64,000 nt of DNA from Halomonas sp. HL-48 (GCF_001314875.1 NZ_LJZS01000013.1:31889-95888), one strand, 5' to 3'; shown: positions 25,020 to 35,175, counted from the first letter of the stretch. The notes: generated from the sequence alone by a model not told the origin. Translations and numbers: made by a program.

Positions 25020-25697
25020 ATGGCTCAATCGGATACGGTGACGCGCATTCTGGACACGGCGGAAGTGCTTTTTGCTGAGCGTGGCTTTGCCGAAACGTCC
25101 TTACGTAATATCACCAGCAAGGCGCGGGTGAACCTGGCCGCGGTGAATTATCACTTTGGCTCCAAGAAGGCGCTCATTCAGGCCGTTTTTGCGCGCTACC
25201 TCGACCCGTTCTCCGAGCGCTTCCACAGTGCTCTGGACGCGCTTGAAGCGCGCTACGCAAGCCGTGACATTCCACTTGAGGTGCTGCTCGAGACCATGGC
25301 CACCACGGTGTTGGAGGTGCCCGCGGAGCGCAATAGCCTGAAGGTGTTCATGCGCTTGCTTGGCCTGGCCTACAGCCAGGCCCAGGGGCATTTGCGTCGC
25401 TATATTCAGCAAGAGTACGGTGATGTGTTCAGCCGTTTTACCGAACTGGTACGCCGTGCTACGCCCGATTTGCCCGATGCCGAGCGCTTTTGGCGGCTAC
25501 ACTTTATGTTAGGTACCGTCATTTTTACCCTGTCAGGGCTGGACGCGCTGCGCGATATCGCCGAAAAGGATTATCACCAGCAGGTATCGGTCCGCGACCT
25601 GATTCGCCGACTGCGCCCCGTCGTGGTGGCCGCCATGAATGCGCCCTTGCCCGATGAAAGAGACACTGAGCCGCATGCAGACACCGTCGCTCACTGA
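25020..25697 (+). CDS. psrA: TetR-family fatty-acid-responsive regulator PsrA
   Basis: This 225-residue TetR repressor/activator closely resembles Pseudomonas PsrA, which senses long-chain fatty acids and controls beta-oxidation and rpoS. The N-terminal helix-turn-helix is LFAERGFAETSLRNITSKARVNLAAVNYHFGSKKAL (residues about 17-50; given here only as landmarks LFAERGF and VNYHFGSKK). The C-terminal ligand domain is helical. The neighbouring lexA-psrA-nagZ order is as in pseudomonads. GAGAGC precedes the ATG at 25020; an upstream ATG in the frame adds 11 unconserved residues. Confidence 0.88.
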   Translation: MAQSDTVTRILDTAEVLFAERGFAETSLRNITSKARVNLAAVNYHFGSKKALIQAVFARYLDPFSERFHSALDALEARYASRDIPLEVLLETMATTVLEVPAERNSLKVFMRLLGLAYSQAQGHLRRYIQQEYGDVFSRFTELVRRATPDLPDAERFWRLHFMLGTVIFTLSGLDALRDIAEKDYHQQVSVRDLIRRLRPVVVAAMNAPLPDERDTEPHADTVAH

Positions 25698-26199
25698 GCT
25701 GCCGCCCCGTCAGGGACTGTGGCTCGAAATCGCTATTCAATCGCAGCAGTTGCGCGCCTGGCAAGGCGATACGTGCCGTTATCAGTGTGATGTTTCCACG
25801 GGACGCGCCGGGGTGGGCGGCCAGGAAAACAGCGGCAAGACGCCTCTAGGCTGGCACTATATTCGCGCGGCGATTGGCCAAAAGTCGCCTGAAAATGCGG
25901 TGTTCAAGGGACGCCGCTGGACGGGGGAAGTGTTCAGTGCCGAGCTGGGCGAGGCGTTTCCCGAACGCGACTGGATCCTGACCCGTATTTTATGGCTGTG
26001 TGGCCTGGAGCCTGGGGTCAATCGTGGGGGGCAGGTGGACTCCCAGCGCCGCTATATTTATCTGCATGGCACGCCGCCGGACCAGCCCATGGGCCAACCG
26101 GCGTCGCATGGCTGCGTGCGGCTGCGCAATGCGGATCTGCTGTGGCTTTTCGAGCATGCCTTGCCGGGAACGCCTGTCTGGCTGCACGACGGACGTTGA
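25675..26199 (+). CDS. L,D-transpeptidase (YkuD) family protein without visible signal peptide
   Basis: The 174-residue protein has a YkuD domain ending in HGTPPDQPMGQPASHGCVRL, with the catalytic Cys of SHGCVRL and upstream His. L,D-transpeptidases form 3-3 peptidoglycan cross-links or attach proteins to the wall in the periplasm. No hydrophobic signal sequence is present at either candidate start (25675, or 25654 giving 181 residues). The start lies inside the last codons of psrA, so translation is probably coupled. Location is therefore unclear: export by another route, or a cytosolic role in muropeptide handling beside nagZ. Confidence 0.82.
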   Translation: MQTPSLTELPPRQGLWLEIAIQSQQLRAWQGDTCRYQCDVSTGRAGVGGQENSGKTPLGWHYIRAAIGQKSPENAVFKGRRWTGEVFSAELGEAFPERDWILTRILWLCGLEPGVNRGGQVDSQRRYIYLHGTPPDQPMGQPASHGCVRLRNADLLWLFEHALPGTPVWLHDGR

Positions 26200-26202
26200 T
26201 CG

Positions 26203-26231
26203 TTGGACTCACGCTAATGTTGGTCTAGAAT
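26203..26231 (+). promoter_or_regulatory. nagZ promoter
   Basis: -35 TTGGAC (26203-26208) and -10 TAGAAT (26226-26231) at 17-bp spacing, immediately upstream of nagZ. Confidence 0.6.
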
Positions 26232-26256
26232 TAGTGCCTTTTTTGGACACCCCGCT

Positions 26257-27282
26257 ATGACACAACCATTGGGCTCGGTCATGTTGGACCTTGAAGGGAC
26301 TTCCCTGACCGCCGCAGAACGGCAGTTGCTGGCATCGCCCGCGGTCGGGGGCGTTATTCTCTTCGCGCGTAATGTCGACGATGCTCACCAGGTACGTCGC
26401 CTATGTGGCGAAGTGCGTCAGCAGCGCCCCGATATACTGCTGGCGGTGGATCAGGAGGGCGGCCGCGTCCAGCGTATCAAGCAGGGCCTGACGCGGCTGC
26501 CCGCCATGGCGCGCCTGGGTGAGCATTATCAGCGGGATCGCGCGGCAGGTCTCGCGCTCGCTCAGGATACGGGCTGGCTGCTCGGCATGGAAATGGCCGC
26601 CTGCGGGTTGGATATCAGCTTTGCCCCTGTGCTGGATATCGATAGCGGATTAAACAGCATGATTGGTGACCGCAGCTTTGGCGCTGAGCCCGTGCAGGTG
26701 AGTGAGCTGGGTGGTGCTCTTGTCACCGGGCTCCACGAGGCCGGCATGGCGGCGGTCGGCAAGCATTTTCCCGGCCATGGCGGGGTCGCGGCGGACTCGC
26801 ACCTGGCCCTGCCCGTCGATGAGCGCTCTTTCGAATCCTTGAAGCAGCACGATCTGGTGCCTTTCAGCGCCCTGGCCAAGCAACTGGATGGCGTGATGCC
26901 CGCGCATATTGTGTATTCGGCCTTTGATGCCCGGCCGGCGGGTTTTTCGCCCAGTTGGCTGGGCATGCTGCGTCAGTCGCTGGGTTTCAAAGGTTGCATT
27001 TTCTCGGACGACTTGAGCATGGCCGGTGCCCATGAAGCAGGCGATCCGCGCCAGCGAGCGGCGGCTGCGCTGGCGGCAGGCTGCGACATGCTGCTGGTAT
27101 GCAACGACCGCGAGGCCGCGCTCGAGGTGGTGGCCGCTACCCCAGCGCCGGTTTCCGCGCGGCCGGGTAAACTACGCTACAAGCGCGCTCGGCCTGATCT
27201 GGACGCGCTGCCCGCGCTTAGCCGCTGGCGGCGCACCCACGCCCAACTGGAAGCAATGGCCAGTCAGTCATCCGGTACCTAA
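26257..27282 (+). CDS. nagZ: Beta-N-acetylhexosaminidase NagZ
   Basis: NagZ is a cytosolic family 3 glycosidase that removes GlcNAc from 1,6-anhydroMurNAc muropeptides in cell-wall recycling. The 341-residue protein has LLAVDQEGGRVQRI, the catalytic loop KHFPGHGGVAADSH (His acid/base), and the nucleophile region FSDDLSMAGA with its Asp. Length matches E. coli NagZ (341). It has its own promoter and lies with the L,D-transpeptidase gene in a wall-related pair. Confidence 0.95.
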   Translation: MTQPLGSVMLDLEGTSLTAAERQLLASPAVGGVILFARNVDDAHQVRRLCGEVRQQRPDILLAVDQEGGRVQRIKQGLTRLPAMARLGEHYQRDRAAGLALAQDTGWLLGMEMAACGLDISFAPVLDIDSGLNSMIGDRSFGAEPVQVSELGGALVTGLHEAGMAAVGKHFPGHGGVAADSHLALPVDERSFESLKQHDLVPFSALAKQLDGVMPAHIVYSAFDARPAGFSPSWLGMLRQSLGFKGCIFSDDLSMAGAHEAGDPRQRAAAALAAGCDMLLVCNDREAALEVVAATPAPVSARPGKLRYKRARPDLDALPALSRWRRTHAQLEAMASQSSGT

Positions 27283-27287
27283 GGCGT

Positions 27288-27325
27288 TGTCTGAAAACTG
27301 GCTGCGCACGCCGACTTTTCAGACA
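27288..27325. repeat. Inverted repeat between nagZ and hpt
   Basis: TGTCTGAAAA (27288-27297) and TTTTCAGACA (27316-27325) form a perfect 10-bp inverted repeat around 18 bases. There is no T tract, so it is not a standard terminator. Confidence 0.7.
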
Positions 27326-27365
27326 CAGCCTGGCAACCGTCTTTACTCAGTAGGTTGGAAACTTA

Positions 27366-27944
27366 ATGGCAACGTTAGATAAAGAAGCGCTCGCGTCACT
27401 GGACTCAATGCGCGAGCTGATGGACAACGCCGATTGCTTGATTACCCAGCAGCAAGTAGAGCAGGCGCTGGACCGGATGGCCGAGCAGATCAGTGACGAT
27501 CTGGGCGATAAGCTACCGGTCTTCTATTGCGTCATGAATGGCGGTTTGATCACTACGGGGCATCTTCTCACCCGGTTGGGATTCCCCCTGGAGGTCGACT
27601 ACCTGCACGCCACGCGCTACCGCAACGAGACCCGTGGCGGTGAGCTCTTCTGGCGGGTGTCGCCGGAAATTCCCATGGCTGGTCGCCACGTCGTCATCGT
27701 CGACGACATTCTGGACGAAGGCACTACCCTTTCGGCAATTCTCAACTATTGCCAGCAGGCGCAAGCCGCCAGCATTACCACCGCCGTACTGGTCGACAAG
27801 CGCCACGACCGCAAGGCAGTGCCCGGTTTGAAAGCGGATTACTGCAGCCTGGAAGTGGCCGACCGCTATGTGTTTGGCTTTGGGATGGATTACAAAGGCT
27901 ACTGGCGTAATGCCCCAGGCATTTTTGCACCCAAGGGCATGTAG
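27366..27944 (+). CDS. hpt: Hypoxanthine-guanine phosphoribosyltransferase
   Basis: Hpt salvages hypoxanthine and guanine to IMP and GMP. The 192-residue protein carries VFYCVMNGGLITTGHL, the TRYRNETRGGELFW flexible loop, the PRPP-binding block VVIVDDILDEGTTL and the base-binding VADRYVFGFGMDYKGYWRN region near the end. It resembles the Pseudomonas-type Hpt found next to nagZ. This is a third purine PRTase in the window besides apt and gpt. Confidence 0.93.
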   Translation: MATLDKEALASLDSMRELMDNADCLITQQQVEQALDRMAEQISDDLGDKLPVFYCVMNGGLITTGHLLTRLGFPLEVDYLHATRYRNETRGGELFWRVSPEIPMAGRHVVIVDDILDEGTTLSAILNYCQQAQAASITTAVLVDKRHDRKAVPGLKADYCSLEVADRYVFGFGMDYKGYWRNAPGIFAPKGM

Positions 27945-27959
27945 TCATGGCTTTTGGCA

Positions 27960-28793
27960 TCAGCGCGGCGAAAAACGCCGCGCAAGGCCGGTTTCGGCGA
28001 TCATGCGGGTTGATATCTCTTCCACCGAAAAGCGTGTGGCATCGATGTAGGGCACGTGCAGCCGCCGATACAAGGCTTCTGCCTGCTCGATTTCCCGCAT
28101 GCACTGATCCATCGAACTGTAGCGACTATTGGGTCGACGCTCGTTGCGAATCGCCGCCAGGCGACGCGCGTCAATCGTCAGGCCAAACAGCTTGTGGCGG
28201 TGGGGCGCGAGCGCTTTCGGCAGCTTCAGCATGCCGTCTTCGTCCAGGTCGTCTTCGGTTAGCGGGTAATTGGCGGCGCGGATACCGAACTGCAGGGCCA
28301 GGTAGAGCGACGTGGGGGTTTTGCCGCAGCGCGAAACGCCGACCAGTATGACGTCGGCTTTATCGTACTGGTGGGTGCGCGCGCCGTCGTCGTTATCCAG
28401 CGCGAAGTGAACCGAGTGAATGCGGTCCATGTAGACATCGTCGCTACCGATCGAGTGGGTCCTTCCGACGCTGTAGGACGAGTGGGTGGCAAGCTCCTGC
28501 TCGAGAGGCTTAAGAAACGTCGAGAAGATATCCACCTTGAACCCGGAAGCCTTGCGAATTACATCGCGGATTTGCTGATCGACGATCGTGTCGATAATGA
28601 TCGGCCGCTGCCCGTCTTTCACCGCTGTCGCGTCAATGATCGCGGCCAGGGCCTGGGCTTTTTCCAGGGTATCGATATACGGTTTGGTCTGCATATGGAT
28701 ATCGACATCGCTGAACTGGGCCAACAGGCTTCTTCCCAGGCTCTCAGCGGTTATCCCCGTTCCATCCGATATAAAAAAAGCCGTGCGCTGCAT
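27960..28793 (-). CDS. ppsR: PEP synthase regulatory protein (bifunctional kinase/pyrophosphorylase)
   Basis: PpsR inactivates PEP synthase by ADP-dependent phosphorylation of a threonine and reactivates it by Pi-dependent dephosphorylation. The 277-residue DUF299 protein shows the N-terminal [15 protein letters not shown] motif, a P-loop-like [15 protein letters not shown], and the C-terminal [11 protein letters not shown] block. Start 28793 matches the family; GGGGAG precedes it. It is divergent from ppsA, its substrate's gene. The last codons, including the stop, form a perfect GC-rich hairpin (27963-27983). Confidence 0.95.
   Translation of the reverse strand: MQRTAFFISDGTGITAESLGRSLLAQFSDVDIHMQTKPYIDTLEKAQALAAIIDATAVKDGQRPIIIDTIVDQQIRDVIRKASGFKVDIFSTFLKPLEQELATHSSYSVGRTHSIGSDDVYMDRIHSVHFALDNDDGARTHQYDKADVILVGVSRCGKTPTSLYLALQFGIRAANYPLTEDDLDEDGMLKLPKALAPHRHKLFGLTIDARRLAAIRNERRPNSRYSSMDQCMREIEQAEALYRRLHVPYIDATRFSVEEISTRMIAETGLARRFSPR
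27963..27983. repeat. Perfect GC hairpin overlapping the ppsR 3' end
   Basis: GCGCGGCG and CGCCGCGC flank five A residues (five T on the minus strand). It lies within the last ppsR codons and 18 bp past the hpt stop. With no T tract it is at best an atypical terminator for either gene. Confidence 0.6.
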
Positions 28794-29020
28794 GCTGGTT
28801 GCTCCCCGTTTCGTTGCGCATATTGTGTGCCGGGATGTCGCTCGGCACAACTGCGTCAAGCGTCTGACTACAGCAAATGCCCAAAAACCCCATCTGTTGT
28901 AAAAATCCTCCACTCCCTTCGCTATTAGACCAATGGCGAATGCACCGGGGCGGTGCTAGGGTAAGCGCATTCATCTTCAGCGGCTGAGACCGCCGCTGGC
29001 CTATTGAGCGAGGGGGTTGC

Positions 29021-31396
29021 GTGAACGACTACATTCTATGGTTCGATCAATTGGGCATGGCCGACGTCGAACGTGTGGGTGGCAAAAACGCCTCGCTGGG
29101 CGAAATGATTTCCAATTTATCCGGGGCAGGGGTGACCGTTCCCGGTGGGTTTGCCACCACGGCCCATGCCTATCGCGAATTTCTTGCCCACAAAGGACTC
29201 AACGAGCGTATCAATGAGACCTTGTCACGGCTGGACGTGGATGACGTCAAGGCGCTGGCCGACGCCGGCAAAATGATTCGCCAATGGGTCATCGACACGC
29301 CGTTACCGCCCACTTTTGAAAAAGAACTGCGCACTGCGTACGAAACGCTGCAGCAGCGTCATCCGGCTCTCAAGGTGGCGGTTCGCAGTTCGGCCACCGC
29401 TGAGGACTTGCCTGACGCCTCCTTTGCCGGTCAGCAGGAAACCTTTCTGAATATCGAAGGGTTCGACAACATCAAGCGCGCGGTCCACGAGGTCTTCGCC
29501 TCGCTGTTCAATGACCGAGCGATTTCTTACCGCGTCCATCGGGGCTACGCCCACGAAAACGTTGCGCTGTCCGCGGGCGTACAGAAAATGGTGCGCTCGG
29601 AAACCGGTGCGTCGGGGGTCATGTTTACCCTGGATACCGAATCAGGTTTCCGCGAGGCGGTGTTTGTGACCGCTTCCTGGGGGCTGGGCGAAACCGTCGT
29701 CCAGGGGGCGGTCAACCCGGACGAGTTCTACGTACACAAGCCCACGCTGGCCGCAGGGCGGCCGGCGGTACTGCGCCGCAATCTTGGTTCCAAGCTGATC
29801 AAGATGGTCTATGGCGAAGAGGCCAGCGCTGGGAAATCGGTAGAGACCATCGATGTGCCGCTTCAGGACCGTGGCCGCTTCTGCATCAACGATGCCCAGG
29901 TGATGTCGCTGGCTCGCCAGGCCGTGACCATCGAGCAGCACTACCAGCGCCCCATGGACATCGAATGGGCGCTGGATGGCGACGATGGCGAGCTGTACAT
30001 CGTTCAGGCACGGCCCGAAACGGTCGTTTCCCAGCAGGAAGGCGGCAAGCTGGAGCGCTTCCAGCTGCGTGAAAAAGGTCGCACCCTGGTGACCGGCCGT
30101 GCGATTGGCCAGCGAATTGGCAGTGGCACCGCCAAGATCGTCATGAGCCCGGACGATATGGACAAGATCCATGATGGCGATGTACTGGTAACCGACATGA
30201 CCGATCCCGACTGGGAGCCGATCATGAAGCGCGCCTCGGCGATCGTTACCAACCGCGGCGGCAGGACCTGTCATGCGGCCATCATTGCCCGGGAACTGGG
30301 CATCCCAGCCGTGGTCGGCTGTGGCGATGCCACCACACGGTTGAGCGAAGGCAGCGACGTGACCGTCTCCTGTGCCGAAGGCGATACCGGACATGTCTAT
30401 GAAGGGCTACTCGCCTTTGATTGCAAGGTGACCAATGTGGACACCATGCCCGAGATTCCCTTCAAGATCATGATGAACGTGGGCAACCCTGATCGAGCTT
30501 TCGGGTTTGCAAGCCTACCGCATGCCGGGGTGGGGCTTGCACGGCTGGAGTTCATCATCAACCGCATGATCGGTGTGCATCCCAAGGCCCTGCTGGAGTA
30601 CGACACGCTGCCAGCCGATCTTCAGCAGGTGATCGACATTCGCACCGCCGGCTATAGCGACCCGGTCAGCTTCTATGTCGATAAACTTGTCGAAGGTATC
30701 TCGACGTTGGCCGCCGCCTATTACCCCGAACGTGTCATCGTGCGGCTGTCCGACTTCAAGTCCAACGAATACGAAAACCTGATCGGCGGTAAGCTTTACG
30801 AACCCGGTGAAGAAAACCCCATGCTCGGTTTCCGTGGCGCTTCGCGCTATGTGTCGGAGGCGTTTCGCCCCTGCTTCGAGCTCGAGTGTCGAGCGCTAAA
30901 GCGCGTGCGTGAAGAAATGGGGCTCGACAACGTCGAGGTCATGGTGCCCTTCGTGCGCACGACCGAGGAAGCCCGCGAGGTGGTCGAGCTTTTGGCCACC
31001 AACGGGCTCAAGCGTGGCGACAGGGGGCTGAAGATCATCATGATGTGCGAGCTGCCGGCCAATGCGCTGCTTGCCGACGAATTTCTCGAGCATTTCGACG
31101 GCTTCTCGATAGGCTCCAACGATTTGACCCAGCTGACCCTGGGGCTCGATCGCGATTCGGGCATCGTGGCACACCTGTTTGACGAACGAAACGAGGCGGT
31201 CAAGAAGCTGCTGTCGATGGCCATCAAGGCCTGCAAGGCCCAGGGTAAATACGTGGGCATTTGTGGGCAGGGACCCTCTGATCACCCTGAGCTGGCGAAA
31301 TGGCTCATGGAGCAGGGCATCGACTCGGTGTCGCTGAACCCGGATGCCGTCCTGGAAACCTGGTTCATGCTGGCCGGTGAAACCATCGCCGAATAA
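29021..31396 (+). CDS. ppsA: Phosphoenolpyruvate synthase
   Basis: PpsA makes PEP from pyruvate and ATP for gluconeogenesis. The 791-residue protein has the N-terminal ATP-grasp-like domain ([15 protein letters not shown]), the swivelling domain with catalytic His in [21 protein letters not shown], and the C-terminal PEP/pyruvate TIM barrel with [19 protein letters not shown] and [14 protein letters not shown] (catalytic Cys). The phosphorylatable Thr next to the His matches PpsR control. The start is GTG after GAGCGAGGGGG. Divergent from ppsR across 227 bp in which I see no clear promoter. Confidence 0.96.
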   Translation: MNDYILWFDQLGMADVERVGGKNASLGEMISNLSGAGVTVPGGFATTAHAYREFLAHKGLNERINETLSRLDVDDVKALADAGKMIRQWVIDTPLPPTFEKELRTAYETLQQRHPALKVAVRSSATAEDLPDASFAGQQETFLNIEGFDNIKRAVHEVFASLFNDRAISYRVHRGYAHENVALSAGVQKMVRSETGASGVMFTLDTESGFREAVFVTASWGLGETVVQGAVNPDEFYVHKPTLAAGRPAVLRRNLGSKLIKMVYGEEASAGKSVETIDVPLQDRGRFCINDAQVMSLARQAVTIEQHYQRPMDIEWALDGDDGELYIVQARPETVVSQQEGGKLERFQLREKGRTLVTGRAIGQRIGSGTAKIVMSPDDMDKIHDGDVLVTDMTDPDWEPIMKRASAIVTNRGGRTCHAAIIARELGIPAVVGCGDATTRLSEGSDVTVSCAEGDTGHVYEGLLAFDCKVTNVDTMPEIPFKIMMNVGNPDRAFGFASLPHAGVGLARLEFIINRMIGVHPKALLEYDTLPADLQQVIDIRTAGYSDPVSFYVDKLVEGISTLAAAYYPERVIVRLSDFKSNEYENLIGGKLYEPGEENPMLGFRGASRYVSEAFRPCFELECRALKRVREEMGLDNVEVMVPFVRTTEEAREVVELLATNGLKRGDRGLKIIMMCELPANALLADEFLEHFDGFSIGSNDLTQLTLGLDRDSGIVAHLFDERNEAVKKLLSMAIKACKAQGKYVGICGQGPSDHPELAKWLMEQGIDSVSLNPDAVLETWFMLAGETIAE

Positions 31397-31418
31397 TATC
31401 CAGCCGTCTAGTCATTAA

Positions 31419-31451
31419 GCGCCCGGCCATTGTGCCGGGCGCGCTGGTTTT
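31419..31451 (+). terminator. Terminator after ppsA
   Basis: A 9-bp stem GCGCCCGGC/GCCGGGCGC (31419-31427 with 31434-31442) is followed by GCTGGTTTTA. Confidence 0.75.
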
Positions 31452-31504
31452 ATAGTCTAGCGGTCTGATGCGGTTGGATTGAACACAATGTCGGAGTCGG
31501 CGCG

Positions 31505-33295
31505 ATGCCCTCAAAAATAATGGCCCGGTTACTGCCCGGCCTCTTGATAGTGCCTTTCCATGCGTGGGGCTTCGATTACGAAACGCCCTCCATCTCACCC
31601 GAAGAGGAGTCGGGCTATGAAGAAAAACCCGGCTGGTCGGCTGACGACTTTGCCGTGGCGGCGGCCAATCCGCTGGCGACCGATGCGGGCTACCAGGTAT
31701 TAAAAGCAGGTGGCAATGCCATCGACGCCGCCATTGCCGTTCAGATGGTGCTTGGGCTGGTGGAACCACAGTCCAGCGGCCTGGGGGGCGGGGCGTTTCT
31801 GCTCTACTACGATGGCGATGACGTAAGGGCCTATGATGGACGTGAAGCCGCCCCGGCCGCCGTCGACGGCGATTTGTTCATGGAAGAGGGTGAGCCACTT
31901 GAGTTCATGGAGGCCGTGGCGAGCGGTCGATCTGTCGGGGTGCCCGGTACCGTTCGGCTGATGGAAAAAGCCCACGCCGCCCACGGTAGCCTGCCCTGGG
32001 AGGCACTGTTGACGCCGGCGATCACCCTGGCGGAAGAAGGATTTGAGGTCAGTCCGAGGCTGCATGCCAGTCTGGCCAATGACGAGGCCTTGCGCGATGA
32101 CGAACTGGCCCGCGCCTTTTATTACGATCAGGAAGGCGATCCCATCGAGGTGGGCGAGACGCTCAAGAATCCGGCCCTGGCAGCAATATTGAAGCGTATC
32201 GCCAGTGATGGCAGCGGTGCCTTTTATCAAGGCGACATCGCTCAGGATATGGTCGACCGGATAACCCAGCACCCTGAGCGTCCCGGTGAGATGGCGCTTG
32301 ATGACCTTGAGAACTACGAAGCCATCACCCGCGATCCGATCTGCACGCCATGGCAGCAATGGGAAGTATGCGGTTTTCCGCCGCCTTCCTCCGGCCACCT
32401 CACGGTCATGCAGATCCTGGGCATGCTCGAGCAGCAGCCCCTGCTCGAAGCGCCGTTGGACGATGGCGTCGCGAGCAGCGGCTGGCTGCATCAGTTTCTC
32501 GAAGCATCGCGGCTAGCCTTCGCCGATCGTAACTATTACATTGCCGATCCGGACTTCGTCGACGCCCCCGGGGAAGACTGGTCGAGCATGCTGGCACCTG
32601 ACTATCTGGCCGAACGCAGCGCGCTGATTGAGCAGGAAAGCATGGGTAACAGTGCTGAACACGGCCGCCCGGGTGACATGCAGGCAAGCTTTGCCCCCCA
32701 GCCGACCCAGCCCGAGTATGGCACCAGCCATATCAGTATCGTGGATGCCGAGGGCCGTTCGGTGTCGATGACCACGACCATCGAACAGGCATTTGGCTCG
32801 CACATCATGAGCGATGGTGGCACGGATCTAGCGGGCGGCTTTATGCTCAATAATGAACTCACCGATTTTGCCTTCCAGCCTGAGGAAGAGGGTGAGCCTG
32901 TGGCCAATCGCGTGGAGCCTGGCAAGCGGCCGCGTTCAAGCATGAGCCCGACGCTGATCTTTGACAGGGATAGCGGCGAGCTGGTGGGCAGTCTGGGCTC
33001 TCCCGGCGGGGCGGCGATCATTCATTACACGGCGCGTACGCTGCTGGCGCTTCGTGACTGGGGAATGAATGCGCAAACCGCCTTGAACCTGCCGCATGCG
33101 GTCACCCTTGGCGATGAGGTGTGGGTTGAGGAAGACCGCTTTCCGCAGGCCACAATCGAGGCCTTGCGCGAGCGCGGCCATGAGATCAGCGAGCGAGCGC
33201 TGACCAGTGGGCTGCAGGCGATCATGCGTGACGAAGACGGTGGCTTGTTTGGCGGCGCCGACCCACGCCGTGAAGGCGTGGTAATGGGGGACTAG
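31505..33295 (+). CDS. ggt: Gamma-glutamyltransferase, periplasmic
   Basis: The 596-residue precursor cleaves gamma-glutamyl bonds of glutathione and transfers or hydrolyses the glutamyl group. A short signal sequence (MARLLPGLLIVPFHAWG) is followed by the large subunit with AGGNAIDAAIAVQMVLGLVEP and GLGGGAFLLYYDG. The autoprocessing and catalytic Thr lies in EYGTSHISIVD, and the small subunit contains LNNELTDFAF and SMSPTLIF with LGSPGG. The protein is very acidic, as for halophile secreted enzymes. GGAG precedes the ATG. Its stop overlaps the end of the convergent GDPD gene. Confidence 0.93.
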   Translation: MPSKIMARLLPGLLIVPFHAWGFDYETPSISPEEESGYEEKPGWSADDFAVAAANPLATDAGYQVLKAGGNAIDAAIAVQMVLGLVEPQSSGLGGGAFLLYYDGDDVRAYDGREAAPAAVDGDLFMEEGEPLEFMEAVASGRSVGVPGTVRLMEKAHAAHGSLPWEALLTPAITLAEEGFEVSPRLHASLANDEALRDDELARAFYYDQEGDPIEVGETLKNPALAAILKRIASDGSGAFYQGDIAQDMVDRITQHPERPGEMALDDLENYEAITRDPICTPWQQWEVCGFPPPSSGHLTVMQILGMLEQQPLLEAPLDDGVASSGWLHQFLEASRLAFADRNYYIADPDFVDAPGEDWSSMLAPDYLAERSALIEQESMGNSAEHGRPGDMQASFAPQPTQPEYGTSHISIVDAEGRSVSMTTTIEQAFGSHIMSDGGTDLAGGFMLNNELTDFAFQPEEEGEPVANRVEPGKRPRSSMSPTLIFDRDSGELVGSLGSPGGAAIIHYTARTLLALRDWGMNAQTALNLPHAVTLGDEVWVEEDRFPQATIEALRERGHEISERALTSGLQAIMRDEDGGLFGGADPRREGVVMGD

Positions 33296-35175
33296 CGCCG
33301 CAGCCAGTTGCGCAGTTTCACCAGCATCAAGGCGCCGTCGCTCAGCGCGCGGCGGTCGTTACGCAATTCGGCCAGGTGTTCGGGGTAATCGGTAATGATC
33401 GCATCCACGCCCAGGTCGATCAGCGTGGACATCCGTTCCCGACGGTTGACCGTCCAGGCATGCACCTCATAGCCGTAGAGGCTGGCCAGGCGTATTTCCT
33501 GGGAAGTGATGCGGTTATGCCGCAAGCCAAGCGCATCGAACGAGCTGCGATCCAGGGTGCCCGGCAGGATGAGCTGTGCAATGAGGGTCACCTTCAGATC
33601 CGGTGCCTGCTCTTTGATAAAGGGCACCAGGCCCGGCGACATGGTGGCAATGCGCATCGTGTGCATGGCATCCGGGTAGCCACACTGGGCGTAGGCGTCT
33701 ACCGGATTGTCGATAGCTGCCCAACACCGGTAACGCGTGTCGGTCTCCTGTTGCAGCGCTTCGATGACGGCCTCGCTGAGAGCTTGCCCCTGACCGGGTA
33801 ACGGCTTTATCTCGATCATCAGATCGGCGCGCCCTCGCACCAGGTCAAGCGCGTCATCGAAGCCGGGAATGGGCTCTCCGCGGTAGGCGTCGCCGAACCA
33901 ACTGCCCACGTCGTAACGCTCCAGTTCCTCTCGGGTCAAGTCGCCGAACTCCTCTCGATCCCCGGTGAGCCGGGCCATATTGCGGTCATGATAAAGCATG
34001 ACCTGCTGGTCGGCCGTGAGACGGACGTCGATTTCAATCGCGTCGGCGCCATCCTCGATGGCTTGGTCCAACGCTGCCAGGGTGTTTTCCGGAGCCGCCA
34101 TGGAGCTGCCGCGGTGGGCAATGATGGCGACATCGTCGCGAATCTCGAAGCTGGTCAGAATCCACCAGGCCTGAAGGGCCGCAAACGCCAGTACGCTGAG
34201 TTCGACGGCCCAGGCAAAGCGACCCGGGTGGGCGTCTTCAGGCGGCGCGGGCCGCGATTCACGATGCGCCAGTTGCAGATACAGGCAGGCGGAAAGCAGC
34301 GCGTTGGCGGCGATACCCACGAAGGTGATCGCCAGGGTGATCAGCACATACCCTGTCAAGTAGCCAAGCATGGCGGGCACCAGCACGGCCGTGTGCTCGG
34401 GTAACCACCACAGCAGTGGCGTGAACAGGCGGTCGAAGAGCAGGGTGGTCGCCAGTGGCAGAACAATGATGAGTGCCAGCACCAGTATCACGGCAGCACC
34501 AATCGAGCGGTGCCAGCCCCGTGTCAGCATGACGCTGCGGCGAAGTGCCTGGAGGGGCGAGCATTGCTCCAGCGCCACCAGCGGAAGCGCCAGCAGCCAG
34601 CGCAGGTACAGCTTGGCTGCCAGCACCAACCACAGCAATAACAGCGGGATGGCGCAGGCGAGAAAATACCACAGTGAAGCGGGCTTGACGCGCTGCAGAT
34701 AATACGGATCGATACCGCTCAGCCAGACCTCATAAAGCCACGTCAACGCCACCATAAAGGGCGCCATGAGTATCAGGTGGCTGCCGACCTGTAACACCAC
34801 CAGGCCGACGAGAGCCGGCAAGCGGCGACTGCTCAGCCAAAGGGCCTCGAAGGCCAGGCGATAATGATTGTCACGGGGGCGAATGGCCACCTGGAGCATG
34901 CCGGCCTGTTGCCAGTAGATCACGGTAAAGAAAAGACCGATCCCCACCAGCATGCCCACCAGCCCCAGGGGACTGAATATCAGGCTCGCGAGTTCGTTGT
35001 TGGTCACCACGCTACGCTGCAGCTGCGCCAGTAAAGAACGCATTACCCAGGCGATGGCGGGGAGTAACAGCGCGGAAGCGAGCAGGGTAAAGAAGAGGTG
35101 AAACGCAATAAGCGGACGCAAATGATCGCGTAACGAGCGAACAAGTGCATAGCCTAACTGGGTCAAAGGCTGCAT
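33292..35175 (-). CDS. Membrane glycerophosphodiester phosphodiesterase
   Basis: The 627-residue protein is a two-part membrane enzyme. Residues 1 to about 345 contain eight or so hydrophobic segments of the GPDPase membrane domain. Residues about 350-610 form a GDPD TIM barrel with IIAHRGSSMAAPENTLAAL (catalytic His and Arg), DAIEIDVRLTADQQVMLYHD (Glu, Asp, His), and MIEIKP. It hydrolyses glycerophosphodiesters to glycerol-3-phosphate and an alcohol; the catalytic domain follows the last membrane segment. ATG 35175 is chosen over a GTG two codons earlier; no clear ribosome binding site is visible for either. Confidence 0.9.
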   Translation of the reverse strand: MQPLTQLGYALVRSLRDHLRPLIAFHLFFTLLASALLLPAIAWVMRSLLAQLQRSVVTNNELASLIFSPLGLVGMLVGIGLFFTVIYWQQAGMLQVAIRPRDNHYRLAFEALWLSSRRLPALVGLVVLQVGSHLILMAPFMVALTWLYEVWLSGIDPYYLQRVKPASLWYFLACAIPLLLLWLVLAAKLYLRWLLALPLVALEQCSPLQALRRSVMLTRGWHRSIGAAVILVLALIIVLPLATTLLFDRLFTPLLWWLPEHTAVLVPAMLGYLTGYVLITLAITFVGIAANALLSACLYLQLAHRESRPAPPEDAHPGRFAWAVELSVLAFAALQAWWILTSFEIRDDVAIIAHRGSSMAAPENTLAALDQAIEDGADAIEIDVRLTADQQVMLYHDRNMARLTGDREEFGDLTREELERYDVGSWFGDAYRGEPIPGFDDALDLVRGRADLMIEIKPLPGQGQALSEAVIEALQQETDTRYRCWAAIDNPVDAYAQCGYPDAMHTMRIATMSPGLVPFIKEQAPDLKVTLIAQLILPGTLDRSSFDALGLRHNRITSQEIRLASLYGYEVHAWTVNRRERMSTLIDLGVDAIITDYPEHLAELRNDRRALSDGALMLVKLRNWLRR

